Shown: one piece after another, positions 12,451 to 25,825 of the stretch | Numbering within the stretch: position 1 is the stretch's first letter | How the letters are laid out: each line of letters starts with the position of its first letter | Origin: Luscinia megarhynchos | Lineage: Eukaryota > Chordata > Aves > Passeriformes > Turdidae | Assembly (NCBI GenBank): GCA_034336665.1 | Contig: CM067564.1 | Span: 46,106,451-46,170,450, forward strand | Direction: 5' to 3' | Length of the DNA: 64,000 bases | Notes under the pieces: model-generated | Seen by the model: the letters and a program-made list of their open reading frames with translations, nothing else | Databases searched by the model: none | Told to the model about the DNA's origin: nothing | Position numbers and translations under genes: made by a program

Positions 12451-14150
12451 CAAAACTTCCTGAGAAAGCACAGAGGGGACCTGCCACCCTCCACTGATGA
12501 GTTGACACCGTCTGCTGCTGCTCGCCCTGTTTAGGTGTGGCCTTGCAGAAGCCTGAGCTGCCCTTGCTTCTCCCAGATCTCTGCAGGTTTATGGGAGCTT
12601 GTCCTGTAGATCTGTTTAATTTCAATCTCCCTTGGCACTCAAATAAGGTGTTCCCTTCCTTGTGTAGATAAGGAGAGACTCCAGTTGCTACAGAGGCAAG
12701 ATGTCCCCAAGCCATCAGCAGGAAGTGCAGGAGAAGGAGCTGTTCCAGCTCTGCTGCATCTGAGGTCATTGGCTCCAAGAAACTAGCTGAGCCTGAACAG
12801 ACAGAAGCAAAATGATGTGTTAGACATAAAGCAAAGAATCAATTCCCCCTTCTCCTAGAGCAAATTAATTGATTTTAAAAGTGTTTCCTCTCCCTCAGAG
12901 CACTGCTGCTTCAGGATAGTTTCTAACCTTCTCCTAACAGTACCAAAAAACTCAGTTTAGTTTTACCCTAATAAAGTTTTCCCCCCATGAAGGAGGGAAG
13001 CAATCTTAGTTTTCTCATTTTATAAATAGGGGGCTGAGACTCTAAAAGGGGGATGTGTCTTATCTATTTATATGCATTTGGGCATTTGGTCTAAGCCAGT
13101 TGTCTGGTCTCCCTCTGTAGCTGATGGAGGAAGGTAGGCAATTCCAGATTCAAATATCCCATTTCTTCTTAGCCACTTAATTTAGCAGTGGAAGAGCTGG
13201 CCTGTGCCTAATCCCCACTGGGATCCTGAGCTAGGTGGAGAAGGACTTTGGTCTTCTGACCGTGTGGGTGTTCTCAGAGTTTGCCTAAAATATTCTAATA
13301 GGATCACAGCCCTCACAAATGCTCTTTTAGCTGCTTTGCTTTGCAAACCCAGCCAGTGGTGTGTGATCTCCCCTGCTTAATAGCCCACTGGTTTGAACAG
13401 TCATTTAGGAAGTGAAATCTCACAGTTCAGCCCTGAGAGAGCCTGGCTTTATCCCTCTTAGAAGCATGACCTAGATACCTTACTGCTCTGCTGGGGAGAG
13501 ATGTGCTACCACATCAATCACAAACAAATTTGAGAGTGGTGGAGGAGGCCTTGGGGTAAAAGGGCCAAGATGGGGCTCTCCTGAATTTGTATTGACAGAA
13601 GAAAGAAGCTGCATGTCTCCAAGATTGTGACTCCTCCCAGGCAGAGGTGGCAGGTACCATGGAGAAAAGGTCACTGGAGGAATTTTTTAACACCCAGGGT
13701 TTTCTCAGCCACTTCTGCTGCCCTGTACAGCCTGAAGAATCACTGAGGCTCCCAGAGCCTTCAGGATGATTAATACAGTAATGTCCCAACAAACAGATTT
13801 CTTGGATTTTCTTTCCTCTTCCTCATCTAAATTTAAAAAAAAAAAAAACAACCAAAAAAACAAACAAAACCCATTCAGTTTATTTGCCAGTCATCTGTAG
13901 ATGATTAAAACAATTATTGGAATCCCGCACAGTACAGATAAAAGCTTTTCAGCCTTTTGTAAATGGTCATCAGCTTCCTCTAACTGAACTGGATTAGGCA
14001 ATTCCTGTGACAGTTGCCCTTTAGGCAAGAGTGTGGAATTCTTTCTAGGAATTTCAATTTCAATTTATGATTGCATGGATTGAAGGGAAGATGAGAAAAA
14101 GGTTAATAAAGAGGAGAAAGAGGGAAGGGACAGGGGAAGAGGACATGAGA
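12451..14150. other. unique non-coding sequence
   Basis: No gene is recognised. An A-rich patch with CAAA units lies at about 13834-13870. A short stretch near 13010-13045 ('tctcattttataaat', 'ggggctgagac') faintly resembles the centre of a MIR element. The purine-rich lead-in to the next feature begins near 14090. Confidence 0.4.
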
Positions 14151-14405
14151 GGAGAAGAGAAGAGAAGAGACGAGACGAGAAGAGAAGAGAAGAGAAGAGA
14201 AGAGAAGAGAAGAGAAGAGAAGAGAAGAGAAGAGAAGAGAAGAGAAGAGAAGAGAAGAGAAGAGAAGAGAAGAGAAGAGAAGAGAAGAGAAGAGAAGAGA
14301 AGAGAAAGAGAAAAGAAAAGAAAAGAAAAGAAAAGAAAAGAAAAGAAAAGAAAAGAAAAGAAAAGAAAAGAAAAGAAAAGAAAAGAAAAGAAAAGAAAGA
14401 AAAGA
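14151..14405. repeat. purine pentamer satellite: (GAGAA)n then (AAAAG)n
   Basis: Two pentamer arrays are joined. About 150 bases are GAGAA units, with CGAGA variants near 14171-14180, and about 90 bases are AAAAG units from about 14311. From 14177 to 14405 the plus strand contains only A and G, 229 bases in a row. The 120 to 130 codon open frames on both strands are artefacts of the repeat (Arg/Glu/Lys on plus, Ser/Leu/Phe on minus). Length may be unreliable in an assembly. Confidence 0.97.
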
Positions 14406-16123
14406 TACAAAAGAAAGAAAGGAAAAATAAAACAAAGAGGCAAAGAAATCCTTAGCTATTAAATAGAAGGTCATATAAAGAAAAGGATTGTAACTGGACT
14501 GATAACCATGTCCCTTAAATTAATACTGAATAATTGGAAATGATAATTTGCAAGTGACATTTCCTGCATGGTTAACCATGGTATAGGCTTTATTGTTATA
14601 TTGTTAGAAATGAATAAGTTGCTGCACAACTGCTAATAGCATTTGTAGCTATTGAAGATAAGGCAACAGTAAGGGGTAATCAAACCACATTCTACCAAGT
14701 ATAAAATGACTATGTAAAATGACATCTGTAAATCAAGCTTAATTAGCTTGATGTAATTGACAATAACTGGCCAGCCCGTGTCCCTCTGGTGAGCTGGTGG
14801 CACAGTCAGATGGGATGTCCTGGATGCAGCCAGGGTACAAGGCTGCTGCTGGCCCCAAGGAAAGGTTTCTTGCACCTTCACACCTGCTGGGTCATTGCTC
14901 TCTTACCCTGGCTTCTGCCCATTCAAAAGCTTGGCTGCGAAAACATAAACTAGGCCAAGCCAGAACATTTTGGAAGAGTTCCTTGCTATAGGTCAGGAGC
15001 TCCCCTGATCTGGAGGTCTGTGCATGAAATGTGGGAATGCTGTTTTGGGTTGGGTGCTGTAGATGTGGAAGGGACACAGAAGGAAAGCACTGGAAGGATA
15101 GGAGGTGTGGGGAACATGCCTGATGGGGCAAGAAATGAAAAACTCCATTTAGCCTGTATGAAAGAGGACTAAGAAGTGCTTTGGTTACACACATAACAGA
15201 GAAAATACCAGATGTGAAAAGGCAGTTCAGTTTGTGAGAAAGCAGATAGCAAGAATCATGGATATGAAAGCTAAACATGTTCATCTCAGAAAGAAGGCAC
15301 ATATCTTTTTAGCAATGAGACTGGTTAAGAAACTACAGAAAGGAATGATGGAGTTTCCATGTCCTGATGCATGCTGCTTAATTTACATTGAATCACCTCT
15401 CAGGTAGAATTGTGCTAGTCCAACACAAGTTACAGCCTATATATAGGCCTAACAGGATGAGATGGAACAGGAAGTCCAATTAGATGGTTTACTTTTTAAT
15501 AATGTCTTTAAAAAAAATATATATAAGAATTAGATAACACTGTCCTGTGGTACTACAAAAGCTGGTATAAACTCATATCTCATCTCATCTCACTCATCTC
15601 ATATCACTCATCTCATTTCATCTTTCATTACACATTGCACTTTTAATCTAGGATAAAAATATATGATTCCAGTAGGCAGTCCAGTTTCTCTCCCCTATTT
15701 TACAGCTATACAACTGGGAGTGCTGTTATTATTATTACCATTAAGGCTTAAGCATATGCTTAATGTGCACTTAAAAACTTTTTTCAACTTGCAGCCTTAA
15801 TCATGGCAGTGTAATAAGGAAGAACCAAATCATTACAGAGCAACAGATTAGTTCTCAGAGCTTCTGCACCTTAGGCAGTGATGCCATAAATTCATACAAA
15901 CGAGGCAGCCCTGGGCCTGGTAGGTATTTGGAAAGGAGACCTCCAGTGGAAAAGTATGTTGCTTAAAATAACTTCCGTTGAGGTTACCCATGTAGCTACC
16001 AAACAAGTGCATTCCACTGAGGAATAAGGAAAGGTAGGAAGCTAAAAAGGTGGAAGGATAGAAACATCATAGGTGCAGTTGGAACAGACATAGGAAGGAG
16101 GTGGGAAGACGTGCAAGGAAGTA
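14406..16123. other. unique non-coding sequence
   Basis: No gene is seen. The only structured part is the degenerate pentamer array listed separately at 15572-15624. Confidence 0.45.
15572..15624. repeat. degenerate (CTCAT)n array
   Basis: CTCAT-type units recur with interruptions ('catctcatctcactcatctc', 'atatcactcatctcatttc'). It is an imperfect microsatellite of about 53 bases. Confidence 0.85.
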
Positions 16124-16225
16124 ATGGAATCACGAAATGTTTTGGGTTGGATCATCAAGTTCAAACCACCCCATCATAGGCAAGGTGAAACCCACTAGAT
16201 GAAGTTGTTCAGGACCCTGAAATAC
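16124..16225 (-). mobile_element. CR1 LINE tail fragment, minus strand
   Basis: The reversed CR1 3' end is recognisable as 'tggaatcacgaaatg', 'tttgggttggatcatcaag' and 'cccactagatgaagttg'. The fragment is about 100 bases. It lies 100 bases from an oppositely oriented fragment (16324-16570), with both 3' ends facing outward. Confidence 0.8.
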
Positions 16226-16323
16226 ATGAGATATAATAAAAAATCACTCTGGATTATTTTCACAGCTATCCAGAAAAGCCTCTAACCTTTGCCATCAGGC
16301 ACAGACTAACTGGTTGTGACATA

Positions 16324-16570
16324 AAGGGTACATCTAGGATCATAGGGATAGTAGAAATTAGGAAGAAATCCTTTATTATAATGGTGGTGAAGCTCTGGGA
16401 CAGGTTGTCCAGACTTGTTATGGATTTCTCAGCCCTGGAAATGTTCAAGGCCAGGCTGGATGGAGCTCTGAGAAACCTGGTCTGGTGGAGGGTGTCCCTG
16501 CTCATGACAGGAACCTTGGAACTAGATGATCTCCAAGTTCCTTTCCAACTCAAACCATTCTATATTCATA
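16324..16570 (+). mobile_element. CR1 LINE 3' fragment
   Basis: The copy begins in the 'gggtacatctaggat' region that corresponds to the end of ORF2. It continues through 'aaattaggaagaaatcc', 'ggacaggttgtccag', 'atgttcaaggccaggctgg' and 'ggtgtccctgctcatg', and ends in 'ttccaactcaaaccattc'. It is truncated at the 5' end and diverged. The short open frames on both strands here are element readings. Confidence 0.9.
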
Positions 16571-18722
16571 CTTCTACTATCAGCCTGGAGAACAACTTGT
16601 ACCAAGTCGCTAAACACAGGTTTTAATAAGATTATTAAAAAAAATACCTTGGCCTAAAGAAAGCAAAAGAAAGATCTCTGGATTCAGTTTCCTAGTACAT
16701 TATAAAGTGTAAATATTGGTCAAATCTTTGTTAAATTTGGATTTCTATGAAGATTTCCTTCTGTGCAGCTTTCCTGGCATCACTCATTCAATCCTGTTTT
16801 GCTTTCAGGCTACTCTTAGAATCACACTTGTCAGGATTTGGTAACTTGGTATCTTTGCTTCTCTGTCAAATATGGTTGAAATTGGCCTAAATCCAGAAGT
16901 TCTCACTGTAGAACAGGTAGCAAGATAGATGCAAGGCACAGATAATGTCATTTCATGCACCTTGTCCCCTAAGGAGACCATGTTAAAAAATGATTGGCCA
17001 TTCATACAGATACCAAGGATAACAATACAAACCACAATTATAGTCAGTAAAATTATAGGAAGGTGCATTAAACCTTGTACTTCAAGGCTTAAACTCAACT
17101 CTAACTGTTACAAAGGATTATAGCTCTATATTAGAAGAAATAATTGACTTCTGGGTCACTTCACATTCATTACCAAAAAGAAAAAAAATTAAAAAAACAT
17201 CAATTATTTTTCTTCCTCTTGTTTTTTGTTTTTTTTCCCTCCCAACTAGAATGATTTGACCAGAATTTATAGTAACCAGAGTTTCCCAAAATCATCTGGG
17301 GAATCCAGACTTGTTCCTTTGTGTAGCAAAAAGATTTAATACAGGATAATTTCTTTATTTTACGGAGAAGGGAAGCAAGATGGGAGACACAAAATATTTA
17401 ACTGATGTCTGCTGTGAAGCTTTTATTTCTTCTTTATGGTGTCCTCATCTTCTGATTCAGGATTTATCTGGAGATGGGCACTGGGATGGATGGATTGAGG
17501 CCAGGCCCAGGCAGGTCATGTTCATGTGTAGGACACTAGAATCTGGAGACCTTTATTTTCTCCAATAATTGACATCATGTTTCATAGAGATGTGACTGTT
17601 TTCCTCAACTGTAAGAAGAGTGAAGACCTGACAGCTTGGAGTGGAAGTGGTCTGAATTTCTCATCAATCTCTTGATCCTTGAGAGGTCAGGTGCTGAAAT
17701 GACCACCCCATAAATGACCAGGGCAAATATGAGTTTATGTGCCTACAAACTGAGGTAAAATCCTCCAAGGTTAGGGTTTGTCTGGAAGGAAAGTTCCTGC
17801 TGCTGAGGCAACCTCTCTTTGTTAGTCTGCCAGCATCTCCTGAGATTAAGGCTCCTGTGACAACTGTTTACTTACTTGCAAATTGTATTTGATTTAATTA
17901 TTTTAGTTGGAAATAACTGTGACTGGCCCAAGAGGCAGGTTTCCTGCCCCAAGCCCTCACTCTGGAAAGCTCATATACAGCATCTAGAGACAGAGGATAA
18001 ACCATCAAATACTGGAACAGGCCCTTTTTTCTTGCCATGTATCTTTCCTAGGGTTTTGTACTGAGCTTACAGGGTAAATTTGTATATGAAAAGTAGGACT
18101 CACATATGCCTAGCACAAGGAGAATCATATTCCAAGCAACAATGATATATATTTACACAGAAAACAGTCAAATTAACCTGACTCCAGGAACATTATGTGG
18201 ACATTTCTTGATGTGCATTTTATCTCTCTTCCTCCATCCCTTAAAAAAAAAACAACCCAAATTGTAAAGAGCAACAACAAAAAAATTAGAGAAAGAGCCA
18301 ATGAATAACAACAAGAAAACAAACCAGGAGAACTGTTCTTCAGTCTGCACTTTTTCCTCACCCATCCACGCAGAACATTTGCCACTAAAGTCTCCAAAAG
18401 AGGATTTTGCAGCTCTAACCATGTTGGACAAAAACACCACCACTTCCACCCACTGCTTTCAGGCCAAGTGTGAACTGAATATTTGCTTCACTCAGATGTT
18501 TCACCTCAGTGAAAAGGTGAAGCAAAAATGGTTGCACCAAGTTTGGATGCTGGTAGGTCAGTGGCTCATCTGTACTGTGGTGGCAATATTTCCTCCCAGC
18601 TACCCTGTGCTCCTGTGCTGCTACAAACATGCATGAGAAAAATGTTACAAAATTGTATCAAAAGTGGCATTAAGGCGATTATTTAAGAAAAACTACAAGG
18701 CATATTTTTGCAGAAAAATGGA
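16571..18722. other. unique A/T-rich non-coding sequence
   Basis: No repeat or gene recognised. A/T-rich low-complexity patches lie at 17176-17240. A small hairpin at about 18499-18520 (TTCACCT/AGGTGAA) has only a seven-base stem and is probably chance. Confidence 0.4.
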
Positions 18723-18930
18723 TATCATAGAAGGTCTGGGTTGGAAGGGACCTTAAAAGTCATCCAGTTCCAACTCCTGCTATTGGAAGGGACAACTCCC
18801 ACTGTCCCAGCTTGTTCCAAGCCTTGTCCAACCTGGCTTTGGACACTTCCAGGGATCCAGGGGCAGCCACAGCTTCTCTGGGTATCCTGTGCCAGGGTCT
18901 CACCACCCTGAATAAAGTCTAATCTAAGCC
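18723..18930 (-). mobile_element. CR1 LINE 3' fragment, minus strand
   Basis: Reversed CR1 end: 'gggttggaagggacctta', 'catccagttccaactcctgc', 'ggacacttccagggatcc' and 'gccacagcttctctggg'. The block expected between 'caccaccctg' and 'aatctaagccc' is shortened, showing a small internal deletion near 18910. Confidence 0.92.
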
Positions 18931-21094
18931 CACTATATGCAGGAATACACAGTTCATTTAATCTGGTGTTCTGTTTTGCTGGTCAGAAGTACCTGCATTG
19001 AAGTCAATGTTATTCTCAAAAAGGGAGGAAATATGAAACATTTTCTTTAGTAGAGGAAAAAATTCCTTAAATATAATTGAGCAGACAACCAGTAATCCCA
19101 GTAAATTCCTTTCTTGGCATCAGTGATGCTGTATTGACTGATCCCAGCAGAGAATTTGGCCGACACTATGACCAGATCACATTACAGCAAACACTGCTCG
19201 GAGCATCTTCATACAAAGCTGGAATACAACTGAGCAAAATTACCAAAAGGACCTGCTTGAAGCAGGATATGATTATTTTTTTTTTTACAAAAACCAAATA
19301 GTTTTATGAAGAAGGAGTTCAGGGTGTGGTACTGCAGGACTGCCACTGATACACAACCAAATCCCTGAGCTGAGGGATGCCAAAGCCCTCTCATCAAGCT
19401 TTCTGTTACACTTTGGCCTACTGCCATTTCCAAAGAGCAGGGACAATGGGGAGGCATTTTGCTTCCTCATATTCCATGGATGTGGAAGGCCTTAATCTTC
19501 ACTGTTAAACTAAAATAAAAACAAATGAAACAAACAAAAAGCAAACATGAGGTTGTTTTCTTTTGAGGGTGAAAGACAACAGGAAACCTGGTTTTGCTTC
19601 AGTTCCCAGTATTTGAAATCCAGTGGGACCTTTTGGTACAAAAGCTCAATTTGGACTTGATGGGAGCCCAGTTTACTAGTTTAAGTCACTGCTGGCTAAT
19701 ACAGCTTGAAGCTGTTCCACAATAAAGCACAACATTCAGCTGTGAGCTTTATCACTGGGACTCATCTGACCTTTCCCAGGTAAGCTGGAATTGCTTAACA
19801 CTGTGGCTACCCCAAAACTAATAGAACCTTTCAGCTTGGCTTAGGCTATCACTTCACTTCCCTGACATCAATTTCTAAAATAAAATAGAAGGCTAATTGG
19901 TAAATCAGGCAAGTACTTTTTTCCTACCCCCCTGAGATATAATGGTCAAATTCATTTTCAAATCTAAACTACCAACAATGCAAAGGTATGACTTAAACAC
20001 AGAAATAAAAGGGGAAGCTCACATGAGGATGAAAGTTCAACAAGAATTTTCTAGGTCAAATTTATTTGCCTTGATGGGGACAGGTATTAATCACAGTCAC
20101 CAAGCTTAAGGTAGAGTGGCCAGTTTTAATCAGCACGGTTGAAAACTTCAGGGAAGAAATGGATGTGCAGGAAACAATTTACCTCCAGGGCTTCTGCCAC
20201 CCCAAAACCATTTTTACCTCATCATATCATGCTACTGTACTGAAATACTTTCAAAAAATGTAAGACCACATTGGCTGACTATAGCATGAATTCTTCAAAA
20301 ACTACTTAGTGTGAGGGGTTGAAACTGAAGATCGAAAATAACAGGATGCTTAGCATGTTATGGGTTGGATTTTGAGATGTGTAGTGAAGTAAAGCAGGAG
20401 GAACGACGGGAGCTGAACAATGGATCCAAGTGGTTCAAGAGCTGAACCATACCCATTGTTTGCTTCTTAGCAGGAGGATTTTGGATGAGGAACAGCAGGT
20501 GATGTGATTGATGGGTGAAAAAGGTTCTTCAAGTTGTCTGAGGAAGTTCAGATAAAAAAAGGTGAAGGAGTGATGAAACTAGTCAGACTCTGGAGTTCAA
20601 ACCTCTGCTGAATGCCCCAAAGACAAAAATTCAGCCCAAGCTATAGAAGATGCATCACAGCCCAGACTATGACGTGTTTCAACAGCCAACCTGAGTAGTG
20701 GACACTATCAAGAAGAATAAAGAAAAGAGGGAAACATTAAAGCGTGAGGGCTTCAGTACTGCAGTTGTGACTGTGAGGTGCAGTCCCATACTGCTGCTTT
20801 CTGCACCAAACACAGATGAAAAATGGAGAGTTCCTGCCACAAACCACTTCTAATCTCAGAATAAGGCACCAATATCCTCTAATCACCACCCACGGTGCAG
20901 GAGGTGGGAACCTCCTGTCTGCTTTAGAGAAGTTCACCCCTTGTAGAGAAGGGCGCCAACGTCGCTCGCCCGCTCAGCATCCCATCACAGAAGGGAAGGA
21001 AGAAGGCAGAACCTCCATGAGAACGTGTGGTCACTGCCTGGCTGGGGCTGGAGCAGCTCTGGGGCACGATCCCCACGTGAAGCTTCCTCCAGAG
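18931..21094. other. unique non-coding sequence
   Basis: No gene or interspersed repeat is recognised. A-rich patches with AAAC units lie near 19505-19545. Open frames of 60 to 135 codons occur but have no visible domain. Confidence 0.4.
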
Positions 21095-21245
21095 CTCGGC
21101 CAGTGCAGGAATCCCGTGTTTAGAAAGCCATTTTCCTGTCCGCATAAACAACTCAACCACAATAGCCCAATTCCTGGCTCCGAGGCCTCATTTAAATGTT
21201 GGTCAGTCGAGGCCCACAATTAACATTTAATTAGTAAACTCATTA
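21095..21245. promoter_or_regulatory. candidate conserved regulatory block
   Basis: This is non-repetitive sequence with retained CpG (CCCGTG, GTCCGCAT, TCCGAGG, GTCGAGG) flanking A/T-rich motif clusters. Visible motifs are CGCATAAAC (homeobox-like, about 21141), AACCACAA (RUNX-like, about 21155), TTTAAATG and TTTAATTAG (homeobox-like, about 21226). The texture resembles vertebrate conserved non-coding elements, but this is an impression from one sequence only. Confidence 0.22.
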
Positions 21246-24200
21246 CAAAGGCAGGAAGTCTCAGACTTTCCCTTCATTCTCTTTCAGGCCTCTGAAGGGA
21301 AGGACCAGGCCGGTCTTTGGCTTTCAGCAGATGGGTGGGTTTTTCTTTTTTTTTTTTTTTTTTGTTCCCTCTCCTGATTTCCCTTTGCTTGCAGAACAGT
21401 TGCTTTCCCTGAAGCAGACAGGCATGACCTGAATACGTTGAATGTTTGGCTGGAAATAATCTACTTAACATAAATATTTCCATCTAAATTTTACCCTGGT
21501 TGGCTTCCTTAGTGTTCCCAGAGGACTGATGGAAAAGCAGCTTTTCAGGGATGAGGTGGGGAGGAGCTTGGTCACCTGCACTCACCAGCCTTTGTGGTAG
21601 AGGAACTGCCAAAAAAATCTGGTTTTGTGTGTGATTCTGGCAAGTTATGTCTATTGTCTGTAATTACCAGGACAAAAAATGACCTCTTGGCAATAAAAAG
21701 GGAAAATGGTGACGGTTAAAATCAAGAGAAAGCATTAAAGTGGAGGATGGAGCAGACCATGACTGTGGTGAGGCTCTTTGCTGGAAAGGAGCAATGGAAC
21801 TGGCACAGTGGCATTTTTCCCAGCATGGCAGAGGCACTTGGATTCACACTGTAGATTCTGTTACATCTAGGCATTGTTCATCCATCCAGAGAACACAGAA
21901 CCTCACCTTTGACCACCTAGTTGCTTTTCATGTGGGTATTCAGGGAATATGAATTACAAGTAGAGCTTGTTTTCAAACTGTGCTAAAAAAATTTGAAATT
22001 GCTGATTTGGAGTATGACAAGATAGACCATAGCACTGATTATGGAAATTTATTCACCTGATCACACCCTGGAGTAGAGAGAAAAGTAAAGGTGTGAACAA
22101 AACACAAATAATAATTGTAAAACAGGTTTAAAATTATTTTCTTTTTTTTTTTTTTTTTTTTTTTTCCCCTGGTATCTATTTTCCATTGCAGCACACCATA
22201 GAGTTGAAGAAGTCTGTCAGCTGGCATGATGCATTTTCTTGTTTACAGTTCTGAGATTTTCTCAAAGTAAACTTTGCTGTTCTCTCTAAAGAGAAAGCTG
22301 CAGTGCTACTGTACCACTATCATAAAGCTGTTGGATCCTTTTGCAAAGAGGGACTGTGGAGAGCAGAGAGGTTGTTTGAATTGTCTATCTTACCTCTCTT
22401 TGTTTTGTCAGACATGAAGACATTGCAAGAATTTATTACTTTATATTATGAATATCTGAAATCATAATCATCCCTTTCTTGCTGGGATGTGGCCATCTGA
22501 AAATCAATTTGGCTTTGGATTCATTGCCTTATTTCATTTTATGTCTTTAACTCATTGTTTGGCCAACATTACACCTTCAGCATTTTTCCTCTTGTGTTCA
22601 CAGAATTGGAAAGAGACAACTTACAGTGATTTATGGGAGTGCTTAGCCCTGTTTGTTTTGGTATAGCACAAATGGTAAAAAGCATTTATTGTCAGGCAAA
22701 TAACTTCTGTGTGCTGGACAAGGGTTTGAAAAAATATTTTCCTTAAAGACCATTCACAGGTCTCTGAGTATAGACAAGGTTTTTTGCTAGGTATCTAGGT
22801 CAATATTTAGCAGAATTTTGTTGGAACATCCTGTTTCCTCTGTATTTCTTCTGCAGAGAGAGATAAGCCACTGCACTCCTTTATCCAGGGCACTTACCCC
22901 TGTCATCATTCACACCAATTCCACTCTTTGGTTGCATCATGGGGTGAGCAGAGCCACAACCTTAACTGCTTTTTTCATACCTTCCATTGATGCTTTGAAA
23001 TTTACTCTGAGCAAAAGTTATCCAAAAGCTTTGGAGACCGAATGGGTGAATCTTACATCCCTTATTAGGATAAGTGCTCATCTATAGTGATCCAAACCTG
23101 AGCAAATCACCTTGTTGGTATATGGGAAAAAAACCCCAGATGGGATAGCAGAGAGCAGGATGTGATTTTTCCTCTTCAAAAGTGGAGAAATCAGATGTTT
23201 TCCTCCAATGACTAGATCTCACTATGATGGTGTCTTAGACATTCACTTGGGGGTAGACTCCTGTCCCAGTCATCTCAACATAGCTGAGATAGATTCATCC
23301 CACATGGAACTTACCTGAATGCAGGTAATTTTGTCATTTCTGTGTTGTACACTGATTTTGTGCTTGTTCAGAACTTACCAACAAAAATATCAGCCACAAA
23401 GACAGCTCCTAACCAGCAGAACTTGGAGTTGAAAGGACCAAGGCAAAACAGAGCAAACCCCAATCACTTTTCTGTTAAGCATCACTGGAACACTATGGAA
23501 CTATGTCCCACCCTCTCTGAGGTGTTTGAATAGTCCAAATCTTCATGCAACAGCCCTGCACTGTCTGGAGATCCATCTACATTCCCTAAGAAGCATTTTC
23601 CCAGAGATTTGATATGTCCACTGTGCAATATAGAAGCTCAAAGTAAACAGGTAAAAATGAACTGTGGAAGAATGATCTGGCTTGTGGATGAGAGATGTTG
23701 CCACTGTGCATTAAAGGTTAAAAATCCACCAAAAATAAATTTTCTGTTAGATAAAGGAACCCTGGCACAAGATGATGAGCTAATAGGCTGGGCCAGTTGT
23801 TTTATAAAACACCTGATTCCCCAAAACAGTAAATGGCTGGCCCCATAACACAAGCACTATGAGTAAAAGCATTGACTTAGTTGCATCAATTCACTTTTCT
23901 TTTACTATTTTTTAAAAAAATTAAAATTAAAATCAGGAATAGAAATAAAACAGACCAGAGTTCGTGACCTGTTCAGGAATGCAATTAGCCCATAAAAATC
24001 ATGACTGGGATTTGTTGCAAGGTAGTAACATGATCCCTTAAAATAAGGTTGCCCCTTTGCAAAGTACCAAACGATGGGGAAGAACAAAATAAGGGAGAGA
24101 TGAACGGTTTTTATTTTAACCCCACTTCCCTCCCTCCTCAACCAGAAAAAGCTGTAAAAGAAAAGACCCATCACCTCCTGTAGTCAAGTTTCACAGCAAA

Positions 24201-25825
24201 CAAGAAGTCCTGAGCAACTCTGTGATTACTTTTATCTCTGTGAGACTAATCCCATGATAAACCTCTTGTTTCCTATACTTGATGTACCACTATTTTACTA
24301 GTCCTGAATGCATCAAGCACATTGTGGATGGCTCACTACGAACAAACAGAACCTGACAGTTTCCTTCCTTAAAATAAACAGAAGTGGTGCTTAGACACAG
24401 TTCAAAGAGTTTAGCACTCCCAGAATGGCTATTATTACCCTTTAGGTGGGCAAGTAGACCCAGTTTTTCATTCTAGTGAAGGCAGCTTTTTAAAATTTTG
24501 TTCTCTCCCTATTTTTTTTACTGGCAGTAAAATGATGATATAATTATGAAGACTGTTTTTTACAGTCCTCTGCTTCCACTTTCCATGCAAAGTCATCTAT
24601 GTGTTTACACCATTGCTTGTTTAATTCCACCTCATTTTCTGAGAAAAAGTTGTGCCATTTGGGCTTCTCAGAAAGCATTTTAGCAGAGGCAGCACAGTAC
24701 TGGGTTGCTGACCAACAGCAGGAGAGACTGTATTTTAAAAATAACATTACAGTTACCTCCATGAGGCCTTTGATCCAAAGATTTCAGAGCCTTAACAGTT
24801 ACCAGTCTACATGGAGCCCATAAAAGAAGTTCAAATTAATATGTAATTGCTGTTTTCCTCCTCTGAATGAAACTATTACTTGGAAATTCCTTTATCATTA
24901 GGGTCTGTGCTCATCCTCTGAGTGTAAGGAACTGCCCAGAGTGTCCAAGAGTTCCAGAGTATACACCAAAAGGATGGGTAGAAAGGAATTTATATTCTCT
25001 AAAAATAAATACCAAATTTTTGATGTGCCAACTGAAACAAGTGGACAGGAGCACATGGCATAAGAGAAGCTGAGGGTCCTGGGTTGGCATAGGGTTGTAA
25101 GATGAGAAAATTCAAGATCATTTATGAGGTTGAGCATTGCAATGAGGGGTGTAGAAAAAATTGAATCAAACTCTTCTCAGAGTGCACAGCAACAGGACTA
25201 AGGGAACAGACAGGAGAGTCAGATATTGTGGGCATTTTTTTTTCCATCTTGGGGGTGGTCAAACAGTGGAAAAGAGACCTGTGAAATCACAATTCTTGGG
25301 AATATCCAAAATTCAACCAGATGGGACACTAAACAATTAGATTTAACTTCAAGAATGGCCTGGTTTGAGTGAGGGGCTGTACTATGTGATCTCCAGACTT
25401 CTCTTAACCCAGGCATCTTCCCAGTAAGAAAGTAAAGAAAAAAGTAGCATTTTCCAGTGGCTATTTGGACCTTTCCCTCCAGCAGCCAATATCCTAAACA
25501 GATGAATAAAGGCAGGGACTAATATCTGTACCTTGTGTAGCTTTTGTACCTAATACATTATTAGTGCTGTGCAGCTCAAATCATGTGACAGAATTTTCTC
25601 TGGAAGTGGATTGGTTTTTATTGCCATGTTTTCTATGAAAAATACCTTTCTGCTGTTATAAAAAGGAGGGAAATGCTGAAAACTGAATTTCTTGGGTTTT
25701 AGATGGAATGCTTTCAAAATTTGTGGGGCCAATTTGAAGGTTTTCAAGTTCATGACAAAAATTTCCTGTTTTTCCACTGTGCATACCTCTTCTAAAAAAT
25801 TTATGTAAGTCTTACATTGTCAATT
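21246..25825. other. unique non-coding sequence with two T tracts
   Basis: No gene is recognised across about 4.6 kb. The recognisable simple sequence is T18 at 21346-21363 and T24 at 22142-22165. Many short open frames are scattered on both strands without order. The interval is also free of CR1. Confidence 0.4.
22142..22165. repeat. T24 homopolymer
   Basis: An uninterrupted run of 24 T, followed by CCCC. No retroposed gene body with a matching minus-strand poly(A) tail is recognisable beside it. Confidence 0.95.

Noticed and set aside
14060..14474. 120 to 130 codon frames on both strands
   Set aside because: They are translations of the purine pentamer repeat.
18499..18520. Hairpin resembling a microRNA precursor
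   Set aside because: The stem is only seven base pairs, far too short.
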